64,000 nucleotides of DNA from an uncultured Desulfobacter sp. (GTDB lineage Bacteria > Desulfobacterota > Desulfobacteria > Desulfobacterales > Desulfobacteraceae). The stretch's first letter is position 1. Each line of letters opens with the position of its first letter. The stretch lies in contig NZ_OY762614.1 of assembly GCF_963666145.1 (NCBI RefSeq), positions 5,942,501 through 6,006,500 of the forward strand. The letters are read 5' to 3'. The translations under genes and the position numbers were made by a program. Under the pieces are notes generated by a model. That model worked only from the letters and a program-made list of their open reading frames with translations. It was not told where the DNA came from and did not search any database. Of this stretch, positions 1 through 8,611 are shown piece after piece.

Positions 1-173
1 AAATGGTATAATTCAGGACGCGTAAAAATAAACTGCGTAACCGCGGCCCAGAGGCAAGCAAAGATCACGAGTCCTGCCAATTCGTATCTCCAACCCGACC
101 ATACTCTGGTCAAAAAGAGTGATAACCCGGCATGAGCGGATTTGTTTCGGGGATTTCTTTTAATTGACTTCAA
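1..173 (-). CDS. ABC transporter permease, N-terminal part (cut by window edge)
   Basis: A reading frame of 57 codons runs off the left edge. It starts at a TTG (173-171) inside the last codons of the preceding binding-protein gene, with a GGAAGAG ribosome-binding sequence just upstream. The peptide has a basic start, then WRYELAGLVIF and a hydrophobic stretch ending FIFTRPELYH, which looks like the first membrane helix and periplasmic turn of a NitT/TauT (SsuC/TauC-like) permease. The position directly after the ATPase and binding-protein genes supports this, since the operon otherwise lacks a permease. The TTG start and the overlap with the upstream stop suggest translational coupling. The family assignment rests on context and a short peptide. 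Confidence 0.6.
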   Translation of the reverse strand, partial: MKSIKRNPRNKSAHAGLSLFLTRVWSGWRYELAGLVIFACLWAAVTQFIFTRPELYH

Positions 174-1362
174 CGGTCTCTTCCCTGGCAAAGCTATCTT
201 TCATATCGCAACGGCAAAATCCTTTTATCCCCCCCATGTCGTCCAGTGCTTTTCTGACAAATCGGTCATCTACCAGCTGTGACACAGCCGCTTTTGTATC
301 AAGATTTGTCAAAAAATCGGTATTGCCCTCAACCTTGGTTTTTTTCATCTGTTCCAGAATAAACCGGGTGGCCGATGGAAACGGGAAGGGCTGAAATCCG
401 ATTCTTTCAACATGCCATTGGGGATGTACCAGTTCTTTTTCGGGAATAGCACCAAACACCCGGTTAAGAACGGATTCATCTACCGGTAAAAACCCATCGC
501 CCTCCCTGCTCAGCACATGGGCGGTCTCCTTGGGATTTTGCAGGCACCACGCCTGGGCTCTGACTATGGCGTTAATTGCCTTTTGAATGACGATTGGATT
601 TTCCTGGATCAAATGTTCATGGGTTACGATAACACAACAGGGATGATTTTTCCAAATATCTCCTGAATATCGCATGATTTTTGCCGAAAATTTTTCCTGG
701 GCCAGGGCGTTGAATGGATCTGCCACGATAAATGCATCAATTTTATTTCCTAAAAGCGCCTGGGGCATATCAGGAGGGGGGAGAATAAGCAGGTTTACCT
801 CGCGGGGTGCAAGCGGCGAACCGGGCGGACGGATCACGGGCTCAAGCCCCTGGACCTGAAGGCCCAGCTGCATAACCAAATTGTGCATGGAATACCATGA
901 AGGCACAGCCACCTGTTTGCCCGCGAGGTCTGCAAACCGGTTGATTCCGGAGTTTGCCCTGACGGTGACGGCGCTGCCGTTGGTATGATCCCAGGCCAAT
1001 ACCTTGACAGGTATATTCTGCTTAAATCGCATCCACACGGGGATGGGAAACAGCATGTGAACCAAGTCGAATTTTCCCGTTAAAAAGGATTCCGTAAGTA
1101 TATTCCATGAACGCACCATGGTTGGTCGTTCCACATCAAGCCCTTCATGGGAAAAATACCCGAGACTATAGGCGACAAGCAGGGGCGTGGCGTCGGTAAT
1201 GGGCAGATAACCTATTTTCAACGGTCTTTTTTTTGCTGCGGCGAGGCACGGAAATCCCATGGGAGCACACGCTGCGGCACCTGCCGTCCGCATTGCAGTT
1301 TTTAAAAAATTTCGTCGTGAAATACTGTCGCAGCAAGAGGACGTCACATCGTTAAATTCCAT
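160..1362 (-). CDS. NitT/TauT-family ABC substrate-binding protein, Tat-exported
   Basis: This 400-residue periplasmic binding protein has a twin-arginine motif, SRRNFLKTA (residues 15-23), followed by an Ala-rich hydrophobic segment ending near CLAAA. The mature part opens with KIGYLPITDATPLLVAYSLG, the usual first strand of NMT1/SsuA-like binding proteins, and contains the AGKQVAVP turn. It probably binds a small organic or inorganic ligand; the substrate cannot be read from sequence. The start ATG overlaps the upstream ATPase stop by 11 bases and has GGAG about 7 bases upstream. The Tat signal, rather than Sec, suggests folding before export. Confidence 0.88.
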   Translation of the reverse strand: MEFNDVTSSCCDSISRRNFLKTAMRTAGAAACAPMGFPCLAAAKKRPLKIGYLPITDATPLLVAYSLGYFSHEGLDVERPTMVRSWNILTESFLTGKFDLVHMLFPIPVWMRFKQNIPVKVLAWDHTNGSAVTVRANSGINRFADLAGKQVAVPSWYSMHNLVMQLGLQVQGLEPVIRPPGSPLAPREVNLLILPPPDMPQALLGNKIDAFIVADPFNALAQEKFSAKIMRYSGDIWKNHPCCVIVTHEHLIQENPIVIQKAINAIVRAQAWCLQNPKETAHVLSREGDGFLPVDESVLNRVFGAIPEKELVHPQWHVERIGFQPFPFPSATRFILEQMKKTKVEGNTDFLTNLDTKAAVSQLVDDRFVRKALDDMGGIKGFCRCDMKDSFAREETVEVN

Positions 1363-2128
1363 TAGTAATGCTCCGTTTTACTAAATATGCGATTTTAAAC
1401 CGATCAAGAATCTCTGTTCTCAATGCTTTGACCACAGGATCATGCCGTTTTCTGGGATAGGGGACATCAATTTCAAAAATATCAGAAATGCTTGCAGGAT
1501 CCCCTGCCAGAACCACAATTTTATTTCCAAGGCGGATGGCTTCATCTATGTCATGGGTAACAAAAACTGCGGTAAAACTTTCCGACATCCACAAATTTAC
1601 AAGTTCCTCCTGAATATGCGCCTGGGTAAAGGTATCCAGAGAGGCAAAGGGTTCGTCAAGCAGCAACACCTCGGGGCGGCCGACCAGTGCCCTGGCAAGG
1701 CAGACCCGTTGGGCCATGCCCAACGAGAGCTGGTCAGGTTTTGCCTCGGCCGCACCTGCCAGCCCCATGATTTCCAGAAACTGGATTACCCGGTATTCCA
1801 GGTCCTGGGTGTCTTTTCTGATTTTGCAGCCATACGCCACATTTTCTTTGACACTGAGCCATGGAATCAAGGCCGGCTGCTGGAACAGCATGGAGCGGGA
1901 GGGGTGGATGCCGGTGATGGGCGTGCCGTCTACGCAGATCTGCCCGCTGCTTGGCTTTTCAAGCCCTGCCAGTAGGTTCAGCAAAGTGGTCTTCCCACAC
2001 CCCGATTCACCCAAAATAATCACAAAGTCACCGGAATTTATGGAAAAAGAGATGTCCTTAAGAATTATGAGACGCTGTTCTACCGGTCTATCATAGGATT
2101 TACAAATTTTTTCAATGTCTATTTTCAA
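1352..2128 (-). CDS. ABC transporter ATP-binding protein, NitT/TauT type
   Basis: This 258-residue protein has the full nucleotide-binding domain: Walker A GESGCGKTT near residues 40-48, Q-loop MLFQQPALIPW, a signature LSLGMAQR (a variant of LSGGQ), Walker B VLLLDEP, the D-loop region ASLD and H-loop VFVTHD. The length and the ALIPW Q-loop are typical of the SsuB/TauB/NrtD ATPases that energise uptake of sulfonates, taurine, nitrate or pyrimidine-like ligands. It sits 3 bases after the upstream binding protein gene and overlaps the downstream one, so the four genes are one operon. The variant signature should not prevent activity, because related importers vary here. Confidence 0.92.
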   Translation of the reverse strand: MKIDIEKICKSYDRPVEQRLIILKDISFSINSGDFVIILGESGCGKTTLLNLLAGLEKPSSGQICVDGTPITGIHPSRSMLFQQPALIPWLSVKENVAYGCKIRKDTQDLEYRVIQFLEIMGLAGAAEAKPDQLSLGMAQRVCLARALVGRPEVLLLDEPFASLDTFTQAHIQEELVNLWMSESFTAVFVTHDIDEAIRLGNKIVVLAGDPASISDIFEIDVPYPRKRHDPVVKALRTEILDRFKIAYLVKRSITNGI

Positions 2129-2131
2129 ATG

Positions 2132-3169
2132 TTATGTTTCCAATAGCGCTGTATGAGTAAATTCCGGCCTGATAAATCCATCAAGGTTTGTCTCTGAGGG
2201 CAAGACCTGCATTGTCGTACGCATATAATCAAGCACAATATTTAAAATTTCCATATCCGGGACCAATAGTTCCGGGCGATAGGTTATTCCCGATGTTTTA
2301 AGCGTTCTTTGCATCTGTTCAACATTGAGCCCTAAAAAAGTGGCAGATATGCTTTCTATTCCGCCTTCTGCGGTATTTGGGGATGACATATACCGATCAA
2401 GCCGACGGGCGCTGTCAAACAGACAGTCGACCATTAGCGCAATATTTTCACCTTTGGTCTCAAGCAGATCCTGATGTACAACGAACACACTACCTGGATG
2501 ATCCTTCCAAAGATCCCGGGAAACGAGCAGCGGTTTGAGTCCTTTTTTTGCAGCACCGGCAACATCAAAGGGGGCAGGACAGATGAATGCTGCAATATCG
2601 CCGTCAAAATCATCTTGTATCATTTCCGGCATCAGGGGACAGGGTACCGATTCCATATTAACGCATTTGCCGGATTCTCCCAAATCAGCGAATTGTAATT
2701 TTCCGACACTCAACAGCCGGTGCACGAGCATATGCTGAACGCTGAACCTGTGGGGAATCAGGACACTTTTCCCTTTAAGATCCGAAAGTCTATGGATCTG
2801 TTTCGGTACAAAAATTTTGCTGCCCGCCCTGTGTGTAAACATCAGCATGGATATGGCCACGCCTTTGTTAAACAGATACATGGCCTGGGCGATATCCATG
2901 AACGCGGCATTGATATCGCCTGACGATAAACCTTGTTCCACCTGTTCCCAGGACCGCATGGTAAAAGGGATAACATCAGTATCGGTACCGTCTCCCATGT
3001 GTTGGATGTAACGGGTCAAAGCGGTTCCAAGTATCAGATGGTCAATACTGATAAAATGTCCGATTCGGATAGTCAGGGCAGCCTCAAGTATTTTCGCTTT
3101 ATTGATTTTGAATTTATTAATAGAAACCTTAACACAGCCCGGAATGGGTTGGCAAGTTCGTAAACACAA
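2132..3169 (-). CDS. second NitT/TauT-like ABC substrate-binding protein
   Basis: This 345-residue binding protein carries the opening strand TIRIGHFISIDHLILGTAL and the DLKGKSVLIPHRF turn seen in the SsuA/NMT1 fold. It is the first gene of the importer operon. The only available start in frame is a TTG at 3169, and the product lacks a clear signal peptide: the N-terminus is MCLRTCQPIP, then a basic stretch straight into the domain. It may therefore be secreted inefficiently, act from the cytoplasm, or have lost its signal. It is only distantly similar to the Tat-exported partner, so the operon may have two specificities. Confidence 0.8.
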   Translation of the reverse strand: MCLRTCQPIPGCVKVSINKFKINKAKILEAALTIRIGHFISIDHLILGTALTRYIQHMGDGTDTDVIPFTMRSWEQVEQGLSSGDINAAFMDIAQAMYLFNKGVAISMLMFTHRAGSKIFVPKQIHRLSDLKGKSVLIPHRFSVQHMLVHRLLSVGKLQFADLGESGKCVNMESVPCPLMPEMIQDDFDGDIAAFICPAPFDVAGAAKKGLKPLLVSRDLWKDHPGSVFVVHQDLLETKGENIALMVDCLFDSARRLDRYMSSPNTAEGGIESISATFLGLNVEQMQRTLKTSGITYRPELLVPDMEILNIVLDYMRTTMQVLPSETNLDGFIRPEFTHTALLET

Positions 3170-3203
3170 TTTAATTGTCTAATGGATACAGGTTAGTATG
3201 CCG

Positions 3204-4883
3204 CTAAAGTCGCCCACTGCGAATAATGGCCACCAGCAGCCAGATACCAAGTATGGCCGCAGCAACAAATCCGGCAATGCCGATGATGGAGACCCCAAGG
3301 ATCAGGGGCGGGATTTTTGAGTTAAGAACAATGGCGGACCCGAGAATCAAAGCAGCAATGATAATGGCAAAAGAGATGCGATTGGATGTCTGGTCCTGGG
3401 TCATCATCAGCCGTTCCAACCCCTCCAGGCGGATCGTGACTTTAAGTTTTCCCTGCTTGATCTGGGAGATTATGTTGTCCGCATCTGCGGGCAGGGTCTG
3501 GAGCAGGGAAAAAGTATCCCGGGCGATACCCAGAAACTCTTTGGAAATACGCGGCAATGAATATTTTCGTAAGGTGGCGGATCTGATATAGGGCCGGGCA
3601 TGGCTGAGCATATCAAACTGCGGATCCAATCTTCGTGCCACCCCCTCGATACTGATAAACGCCTTCATCATTAAAAACAGATCCGGCGGAATTCTCAGCC
3701 CATGCCGGGTACAAAGCTCAAGAAATTGATGGATCATGCGACCCGGGTTAATCTCTTCAAGTTTTCTGGACAAATATAACGCACAGAATTGGGCAATATC
3801 CTTTTCCAGGGCCGCCATATTAACAGATATGTCCGGCTCGGTCAGACGGCACAGCAACCGGGCAGTGTTTCGGGTATTATTTGAGGCAAGGCCATGGAGC
3901 AGATCAATAAATATCTCCCGGGTGGTCGAATCCACAAATCCGGTCATGCCGAAATCAATCATGCAGATACGCTGGTCCTCCAGGATAAAAATATTGCCTG
4001 GATGGGGATCCGCATGGAAAAAACCGAATTCAAAGACCTGACGCATGACAAAATCAGCGCCTGTTCGGGTAATTTTTTTGCGATCAAGGCCTGCACGGTC
4101 AATGGCCTCAACATCATCGGCTTTGATTCCCCGGATGAATTCCATGCATAGCACCCGTTGTGTGGAATGGGACCAGTTCACTTCCGGAATGTGGATTTCA
4201 GGCGCTTTGGCGAACTGATCCGCCATCTGCTCCATATTGGCCGCCTCCACTTTGTAATCCAGCTCCTTTTCCAGGGACTGGGCAAACTCTTCAACGATCT
4301 TTACGGGTCGAAATAATTCCATATCCTCCAGATTTTTTTCCATCACCTGGGCCAGATAGTGGATAATTTCCAGATCGATCTCAACCGTTTTGCGGATACC
4401 GGGACGCTGAACTTTCACCGCCACCTGTTCGTTGGGTGCCAATTCTGCCCGGTGGACCTGTCCGATGGAGGCCGAAGCAAAAGGCGTTTTTTCAAAAGAG
4501 TAGAACACGTCTTCTATGGGTCTGCCGAACTCTGCAAGAATGATTTGTTCAACCTGTTCATAGGGAAAGGACGGCACTTTGTCCTGGAGTTTGGCAAGCT
4601 CCCGGGTCAGATCCAGGGGGATCAGGTCGGGACGGGAGGACAACACCTGGCCCATTTTAATGAAGGTTGGGCCAAGCTCCTCCAATACCATCCTGATCCG
4701 CTGGTTACTGGACAGTTTTTGATGGGGTTTTGAAAATGGAATGATATCCAGATAATGGTTGATCTTCATGGCATCAATAATATTTTCAAACCCGTATTTG
4801 AAAATGATGCCGATGATCTGCTGGTAGCGAACCAGATGCCGGTACCGTTTAGTGATCTTGGAAACGGTCTTAAAAGTGATCAT
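3204..4883 (-). CDS. UbiB/AarF (ABC1) family atypical kinase
   Basis: This 559-residue protein has the ABC1/UbiB signatures in order: KMGQ with SSRPDLIP (about 76-89), the Ala-rich nucleotide loop ASASIGQVH (135-143), the lysine of VAVKVQRPG (K157), catalytic loop HADPHPGN (290-297) and metal-binding DFGMTG (310-315). Two C-terminal membrane helices anchor it to the inner membrane. UbiB proteins are ATPases that help handle isoprenoid quinone intermediates; in an anaerobe this would more likely concern menaquinone or another lipid, which is inference. It lies 23 bases after a phasin-like gene on the same strand, so the two are probably cotranscribed. Confidence 0.9.
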   Translation of the reverse strand: MITFKTVSKITKRYRHLVRYQQIIGIIFKYGFENIIDAMKINHYLDIIPFSKPHQKLSSNQRIRMVLEELGPTFIKMGQVLSSRPDLIPLDLTRELAKLQDKVPSFPYEQVEQIILAEFGRPIEDVFYSFEKTPFASASIGQVHRAELAPNEQVAVKVQRPGIRKTVEIDLEIIHYLAQVMEKNLEDMELFRPVKIVEEFAQSLEKELDYKVEAANMEQMADQFAKAPEIHIPEVNWSHSTQRVLCMEFIRGIKADDVEAIDRAGLDRKKITRTGADFVMRQVFEFGFFHADPHPGNIFILEDQRICMIDFGMTGFVDSTTREIFIDLLHGLASNNTRNTARLLCRLTEPDISVNMAALEKDIAQFCALYLSRKLEEINPGRMIHQFLELCTRHGLRIPPDLFLMMKAFISIEGVARRLDPQFDMLSHARPYIRSATLRKYSLPRISKEFLGIARDTFSLLQTLPADADNIISQIKQGKLKVTIRLEGLERLMMTQDQTSNRISFAIIIAALILGSAIVLNSKIPPLILGVSIIGIAGFVAAAILGIWLLVAIIRSGRL

Positions 4884-4906
4884 GGTCAGTGTAGATGACC
4901 TGGTTT

Positions 4907-5209
4907 TCAGGCTTTCTTTTCAATTTTTGTAGTCAACTCATCTATCCGGGCGTTAAGTGCATCAACGTCCGCACGGGTGGGCATATCCAGGCGTTTAAGC
5001 ACCGACTTCACAATCTCTTCAACTTTTTTATCAAGCCCCGATTTTGCGTCATCGTAACGTTTTTTACACTCTTCTAAAAAGTCTTTTGCCTCTTTCTGGT
5101 TCATCTCAGACTGTTCGGCAAATTCTTTGGCAAACGCCTCAATCTCTTTTTTGGAACGCAGGGCCATACCCACCCCGCTGAGCAGACTGTTTTTTAAAGT
5201 TTCGAGCAT
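4907..5209 (-). CDS. phasin-like / PHA synthesis regulator-type coiled-coil protein
   Basis: This small, highly charged protein of 100 residues starts MLETLKNSLLSGVGMALRSK and is rich in Glu and Lys with heptad-like spacing, so it should form a long helical coiled coil. It ends DALNARIDELTTKIEKKA, the style of phasin-superfamily and PhaF-like proteins commonly encoded next to UbiB/AarF genes. A strong GGAGG ribosome-binding site precedes the ATG by about 9 bases. It is the first gene of a two-gene unit with the UbiB-like kinase and may be its soluble partner or regulator. A granule-binding role is possible but unproven. Confidence 0.75.
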   Translation of the reverse strand: MLETLKNSLLSGVGMALRSKKEIEAFAKEFAEQSEMNQKEAKDFLEECKKRYDDAKSGLDKKVEEIVKSVLKRLDMPTRADVDALNARIDELTTKIEKKA

Positions 5210-5242
5210 ATTCTTTTTCCTCCTTTTTTAGAACAAAGAAAC

Positions 5243-5267
5243 AGGTCCCGAAAAAATTCCGGGACCT
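5243..5267. terminator. hairpin terminator between acyl-CoA dehydrogenase and phasin genes
   Basis: An 8-bp perfect stem (AGGTCCCG / CGGGACCT) with a 9-base A-rich loop is followed by TTTT on the plus strand and a T-rich stretch on the minus strand. It lies downstream of the acyl-CoA dehydrogenase gene and should end its transcript before the phasin-like gene. Confidence 0.75.
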
Positions 5268-5374
5268 TTTGGACACTATTTATATGAAAGTACCATTAAG
5301 CTGCTAAGTTACTTTCGTGTTTTACTCTGTGCAGGCAAACCCGGGTATCGATAGCCCAGGTCATCCTCTGGCCC

Positions 5375-7222
5375 TTACTTTGAGCCGAAAGATACCTCGG
5401 ATATATCTTCCACACAAGTATCCCCTTCAAGGATGGCGTCCATTTTACCATAACATCCGGGTAAAAGTGTATTAATAAAAAATCTGGCCGACGCCATCTG
5501 TCCGGCATAAAAAGCAACATCTTTATTTTTAGGGGCCTTGGCAGCCACAGCTTCGGAATCAAGGGAGCCCACTTTTTTGGCAAGTTTTGGCGCAGCAACG
5601 CAGGCACGCCACAGATGCATCCAGGCAAAGGCAATATCCCCTGTGATATCCAAAAAGGGATGGGCAAACGCATAGGCGTTCAATGCTTTTTCAGACCTTG
5701 CCCTTGCGCCGATCTCATAGGCAACGGTATCATAACGGTCCAGGGCAATTTCCACCTTTTCAGCCAGAACTGAAAGGCCGTCAATCATCTGGGCCTCAAG
5801 TATGGTTTTCCTGATCTGGTCCAGAAAATATCTAAAGCTTCGACCCTCGTTCATGGCAAGTTTTCGCCCAAGCAGATCCATGGCCTGGATACCGTTGGTC
5901 CCTTCATAAATCATAAAAATCCTGGAATCGCGCATGAGCTGCTCTGCCGGAAATTCCTGGCAATATCCGTAACCGCCGTAGACCTGAACCCCGTGGGAAC
6001 AGACCTCAAGGGCCTTGTCCGTGATATACCCTTTGACAATGGGGGTGAGCACCTCAATTAAGGCTGCGGTGTTGGCCTTTAATGTCTCATCATCCGTTGT
6101 ATGAAAAATGTCCTCACACTTGGCATAATAATAGTGCAAGGAGCGCATGCCTTCGGTGTAGACCTTCATGTTTAACAACTGACGTTTAACATCCGGATGA
6201 TTGATGATGGTTACGTTTTTGGCTGTGGCATCCTTGCCTGCTGTCAGATGGCGGCCCTGGACCCTTGTTCTGGCATAATCAAGGGCGTTCATATACGCAG
6301 CGGACGCCACGGCAAAGCCCTGGAGTCCCACAAAGGCCCTGGATTCGTTCATCATTCGAAACATTTCGGGCATGCCCTTGTTCTCTTGGCCGAGCAGGGT
6401 GCCGATGCAGGGTCCTTTGTCTCCCAATGCCAGGGTGCAGGTGGCATTGCCGTGAATGCCCATTTTTTCTTCAAGGCCCGTGCACACCACATTGTTAAAT
6501 TCCCCCATAGAGCCGTCTTCATTGACCAGATATTTGGGTACCAGGAACAATGAGATCCCCCTTGTACCGGCCGGTGCCCCTTCAATACGGGCAAGCACCG
6601 GATGGATAATATTGTCGCAAAGATCGTGTTCGCCGGCGGAGATAAATATTTTTGTGCCCTGGATGGAGTAGGTACCGTCATCATTCAAAGTGGCCGTGGT
6701 GGTCAAGGCGCCCACGTCGGAACCGGCTTCGGGTTCGGTCAGAAGCATGGTTCCGCCCCACTGGCCTGCAAACATTTTTTTCATGTACAGTTTTTTCTGT
6801 GCCTCATTCCCAAAGGCTTCCACCAGTTTGGCTGCCCCGTGGGTCATGCCGTAATAGAGCATGAAAGCAGAATTGGCACCCACCATATACTCTAAGGCCG
6901 CACACCCCACGGTTTTGGGCATGCCCTGGCCGCCCACCTCGGGATCATCACACATGGCCAGCCATTCACCTTCGCAGAACAGTTTCCAGGCACGTTTAAA
7001 CGACTCCGGCGTGGTCACTTTGCCGTTTTCAAGGGTGCAGCCGATCTCATCCCCATCCTTGAATGTGGGCAGAATCTCCTTTATGGCAAGGGTCCTTGCC
7101 TCGGAGACAATCAGGTCAATGGTTTTTTTATTGAATTCCTCAAACAACTCATGCTCAACCGTTCCGATTTGTTCATGCAATACAAAGTCAACGTCACGTC
7201 TGTCCGCTATTGGCTGTGCCAT
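5375..7222 (-). CDS. acyl-CoA dehydrogenase, long form
   Basis: This 615-residue flavoprotein oxidises an acyl-CoA to a 2-enoyl-CoA and passes electrons to ETF. Visible landmarks are LLTEPEAGSDVGALTT in the FAD/substrate domain, the FISAGEHD turn, the helical domain with GGYGYCQEFPAEQLMRDSR, and catalytic-base region MIYEGTNGIQAMDL. The extended N-terminus and about 130-residue C-terminal domain match the roughly 600-residue group that includes fatty-acyl and methylthiopropionyl-CoA dehydrogenases; the substrate cannot be told. The start has GAGAGG about 9 bases upstream. It appears to be a single-gene transcript with its own terminator. Confidence 0.93.
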   Translation of the reverse strand: MAQPIADRRDVDFVLHEQIGTVEHELFEEFNKKTIDLIVSEARTLAIKEILPTFKDGDEIGCTLENGKVTTPESFKRAWKLFCEGEWLAMCDDPEVGGQGMPKTVGCAALEYMVGANSAFMLYYGMTHGAAKLVEAFGNEAQKKLYMKKMFAGQWGGTMLLTEPEAGSDVGALTTTATLNDDGTYSIQGTKIFISAGEHDLCDNIIHPVLARIEGAPAGTRGISLFLVPKYLVNEDGSMGEFNNVVCTGLEEKMGIHGNATCTLALGDKGPCIGTLLGQENKGMPEMFRMMNESRAFVGLQGFAVASAAYMNALDYARTRVQGRHLTAGKDATAKNVTIINHPDVKRQLLNMKVYTEGMRSLHYYYAKCEDIFHTTDDETLKANTAALIEVLTPIVKGYITDKALEVCSHGVQVYGGYGYCQEFPAEQLMRDSRIFMIYEGTNGIQAMDLLGRKLAMNEGRSFRYFLDQIRKTILEAQMIDGLSVLAEKVEIALDRYDTVAYEIGARARSEKALNAYAFAHPFLDITGDIAFAWMHLWRACVAAPKLAKKVGSLDSEAVAAKAPKNKDVAFYAGQMASARFFINTLLPGCYGKMDAILEGDTCVEDISEVSFGSK

Positions 7223-7732
7223 ATGATTATTCCTCTCTTAAAACCGTTCATAATTAATTAAATTATGTGTTGTGTACACCCCGCATACCGACTGACGGAA
7301 AACATGGTGCCTCAATGCAGCAAAGTTTGTTTTCCGGTACTTGGGGAGAAAATTACACAACCCCTCCCTTATATCCGAAAGCCCTGCACGACCTATCAAA
7401 CCAGCGCCCGCAGCATTTCGGAAGTATATGTAGTATAAAAAAATTTATATTTCCAAATCTTTTTAAAAATAGTTAACCAAACAAGCGATAGAGGATAAAG
7501 TTATCGTGTTATTTTCATCTCCTATCATTTATTAATATAACAAGGTTTTAATATGGTTATTTTTTTGCTAAAAATAGTATTAATGATCGGTTCGGTTTCC
7601 CATGATGTCTAAAACATTGGTTTTATAAAAAATCTTGCAAATAGGTGATGGATTTGGCCTGGGTGTCAATAGACCAGGTCGGTTCCCGGCTGTTCTATAA
7701 AAAATGTCTAACTATATGGATATAAAAGACGC
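7223..7732. other. intergenic region, divergent promoters expected
   Basis: This AT-rich stretch of about 500 bases separates the minus-strand acyl-CoA dehydrogenase from the plus-strand MBL gene. No convincing reading frame or RNA was seen. An imperfect 7-bp inverted repeat (GGCCTGG / CCAGGTC) lies at about 7659-7683, upstream of the MBL gene, and could be an operator. Confidence 0.4.
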
Positions 7733-8572
7733 ATGCGAATAAAATGTTGGGGTTCCAGGGGGTCAATCTGTGTATCAGGTCAGCAATATGCCAGGTACGG
7801 CGGGGATACGACCTGTTTCGAGATCCAGGCGGCATCCGGGGAAACTGTAATCATTGACGCCGGCACAGGTATCCGTAGACTAGGTAAGTATTTGATTCAA
7901 AAAAAGATAAAGACATGCTATCTGCTTTTAACCCACACCCACTGGGATCACATCATTGGCCTCCCATTTTTTCATCCGTTGCTGTATTCGGACAAAACGG
8001 TTTACATCCAGGACAGAACCTTTGCCGGTTTGACGACAAAAAAAGTGATTGAACAGGTAATGCGCATTCCTTTTTTCCCCGTCGGATTGACAGCTTACAA
8101 CGCCGACATCCGGTTTGACGCATCCTTGATTAAGAATTTTTCCATCGGCAGCCTGGACATTGAAACCATTCCCACCTCCCATTCCCAGAACAGTCTTGGA
8201 TATAAGTTCACGGAAAACGGGAAAACTTTTGTGTTTCTTACGGACAATGAACTGGGATATACCCATTCCAAGGGCAATACGATTAAAACATACATAGACT
8301 TTTCAAAGGATGCGGATGTACTGTTCCATGATACCGAGTACACGGACAAAGAATACTTGAAGAAAAGCGGTTGGGGGCACTCCCGTCTGTCTGATGTTCT
8401 GGAGCTAAGCGCCAATGCGTCGGTAAGGCAGCTCGGCCTGATCCATATCAACCAGGACAGAACAGATGATCAGGTTGATGCCATGGTTGACCAGTGCCGC
8501 AGATTTTTCACGGATAATCACCTTTCCACCTCCTGCTATGCCGTTTCGGCAGATTTTGAACTCTTTTTATAG
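7733..8572 (+). CDS. MBL-fold metallo-hydrolase
   Basis: This 279-residue cytoplasmic metallo-beta-lactamase-fold protein opens MRIKCWGSRGSICVSG, with GGDTTCFEI and VIIDAGTGIRRLG, and carries the metal motif HTHWDHI. Later metal ligands fit TSHSQNS, the DTEY region and the GWGHS segment. This pattern is typical of the Lactamase_B_2 subgroup related to PhnP and RNase Z; hydrolysis of a phosphodiester is a reasonable guess, but the substrate is unknown. No good ribosome-binding site is visible. The AmpG-like gene follows after 39 bases and may be cotranscribed, though no functional link is evident. Confidence 0.85.
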   Translation: MRIKCWGSRGSICVSGQQYARYGGDTTCFEIQAASGETVIIDAGTGIRRLGKYLIQKKIKTCYLLLTHTHWDHIIGLPFFHPLLYSDKTVYIQDRTFAGLTTKKVIEQVMRIPFFPVGLTAYNADIRFDASLIKNFSIGSLDIETIPTSHSQNSLGYKFTENGKTFVFLTDNELGYTHSKGNTIKTYIDFSKDADVLFHDTEYTDKEYLKKSGWGHSRLSDVLELSANASVRQLGLIHINQDRTDDQVDAMVDQCRRFFTDNHLSTSCYAVSADFELFL

Positions 8573-8611
8573 TCCCCGTGTAAAACTGGGCGACACCGTT
8601 GGTGATTCACT

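Noticed and set aside
5296..5673. Minus-strand frame of 125 codons overlapping the acyl-CoA dehydrogenase end
   Set aside because: It lies in another frame of a clear gene, has no recognised domain and no good ribosome-binding site.
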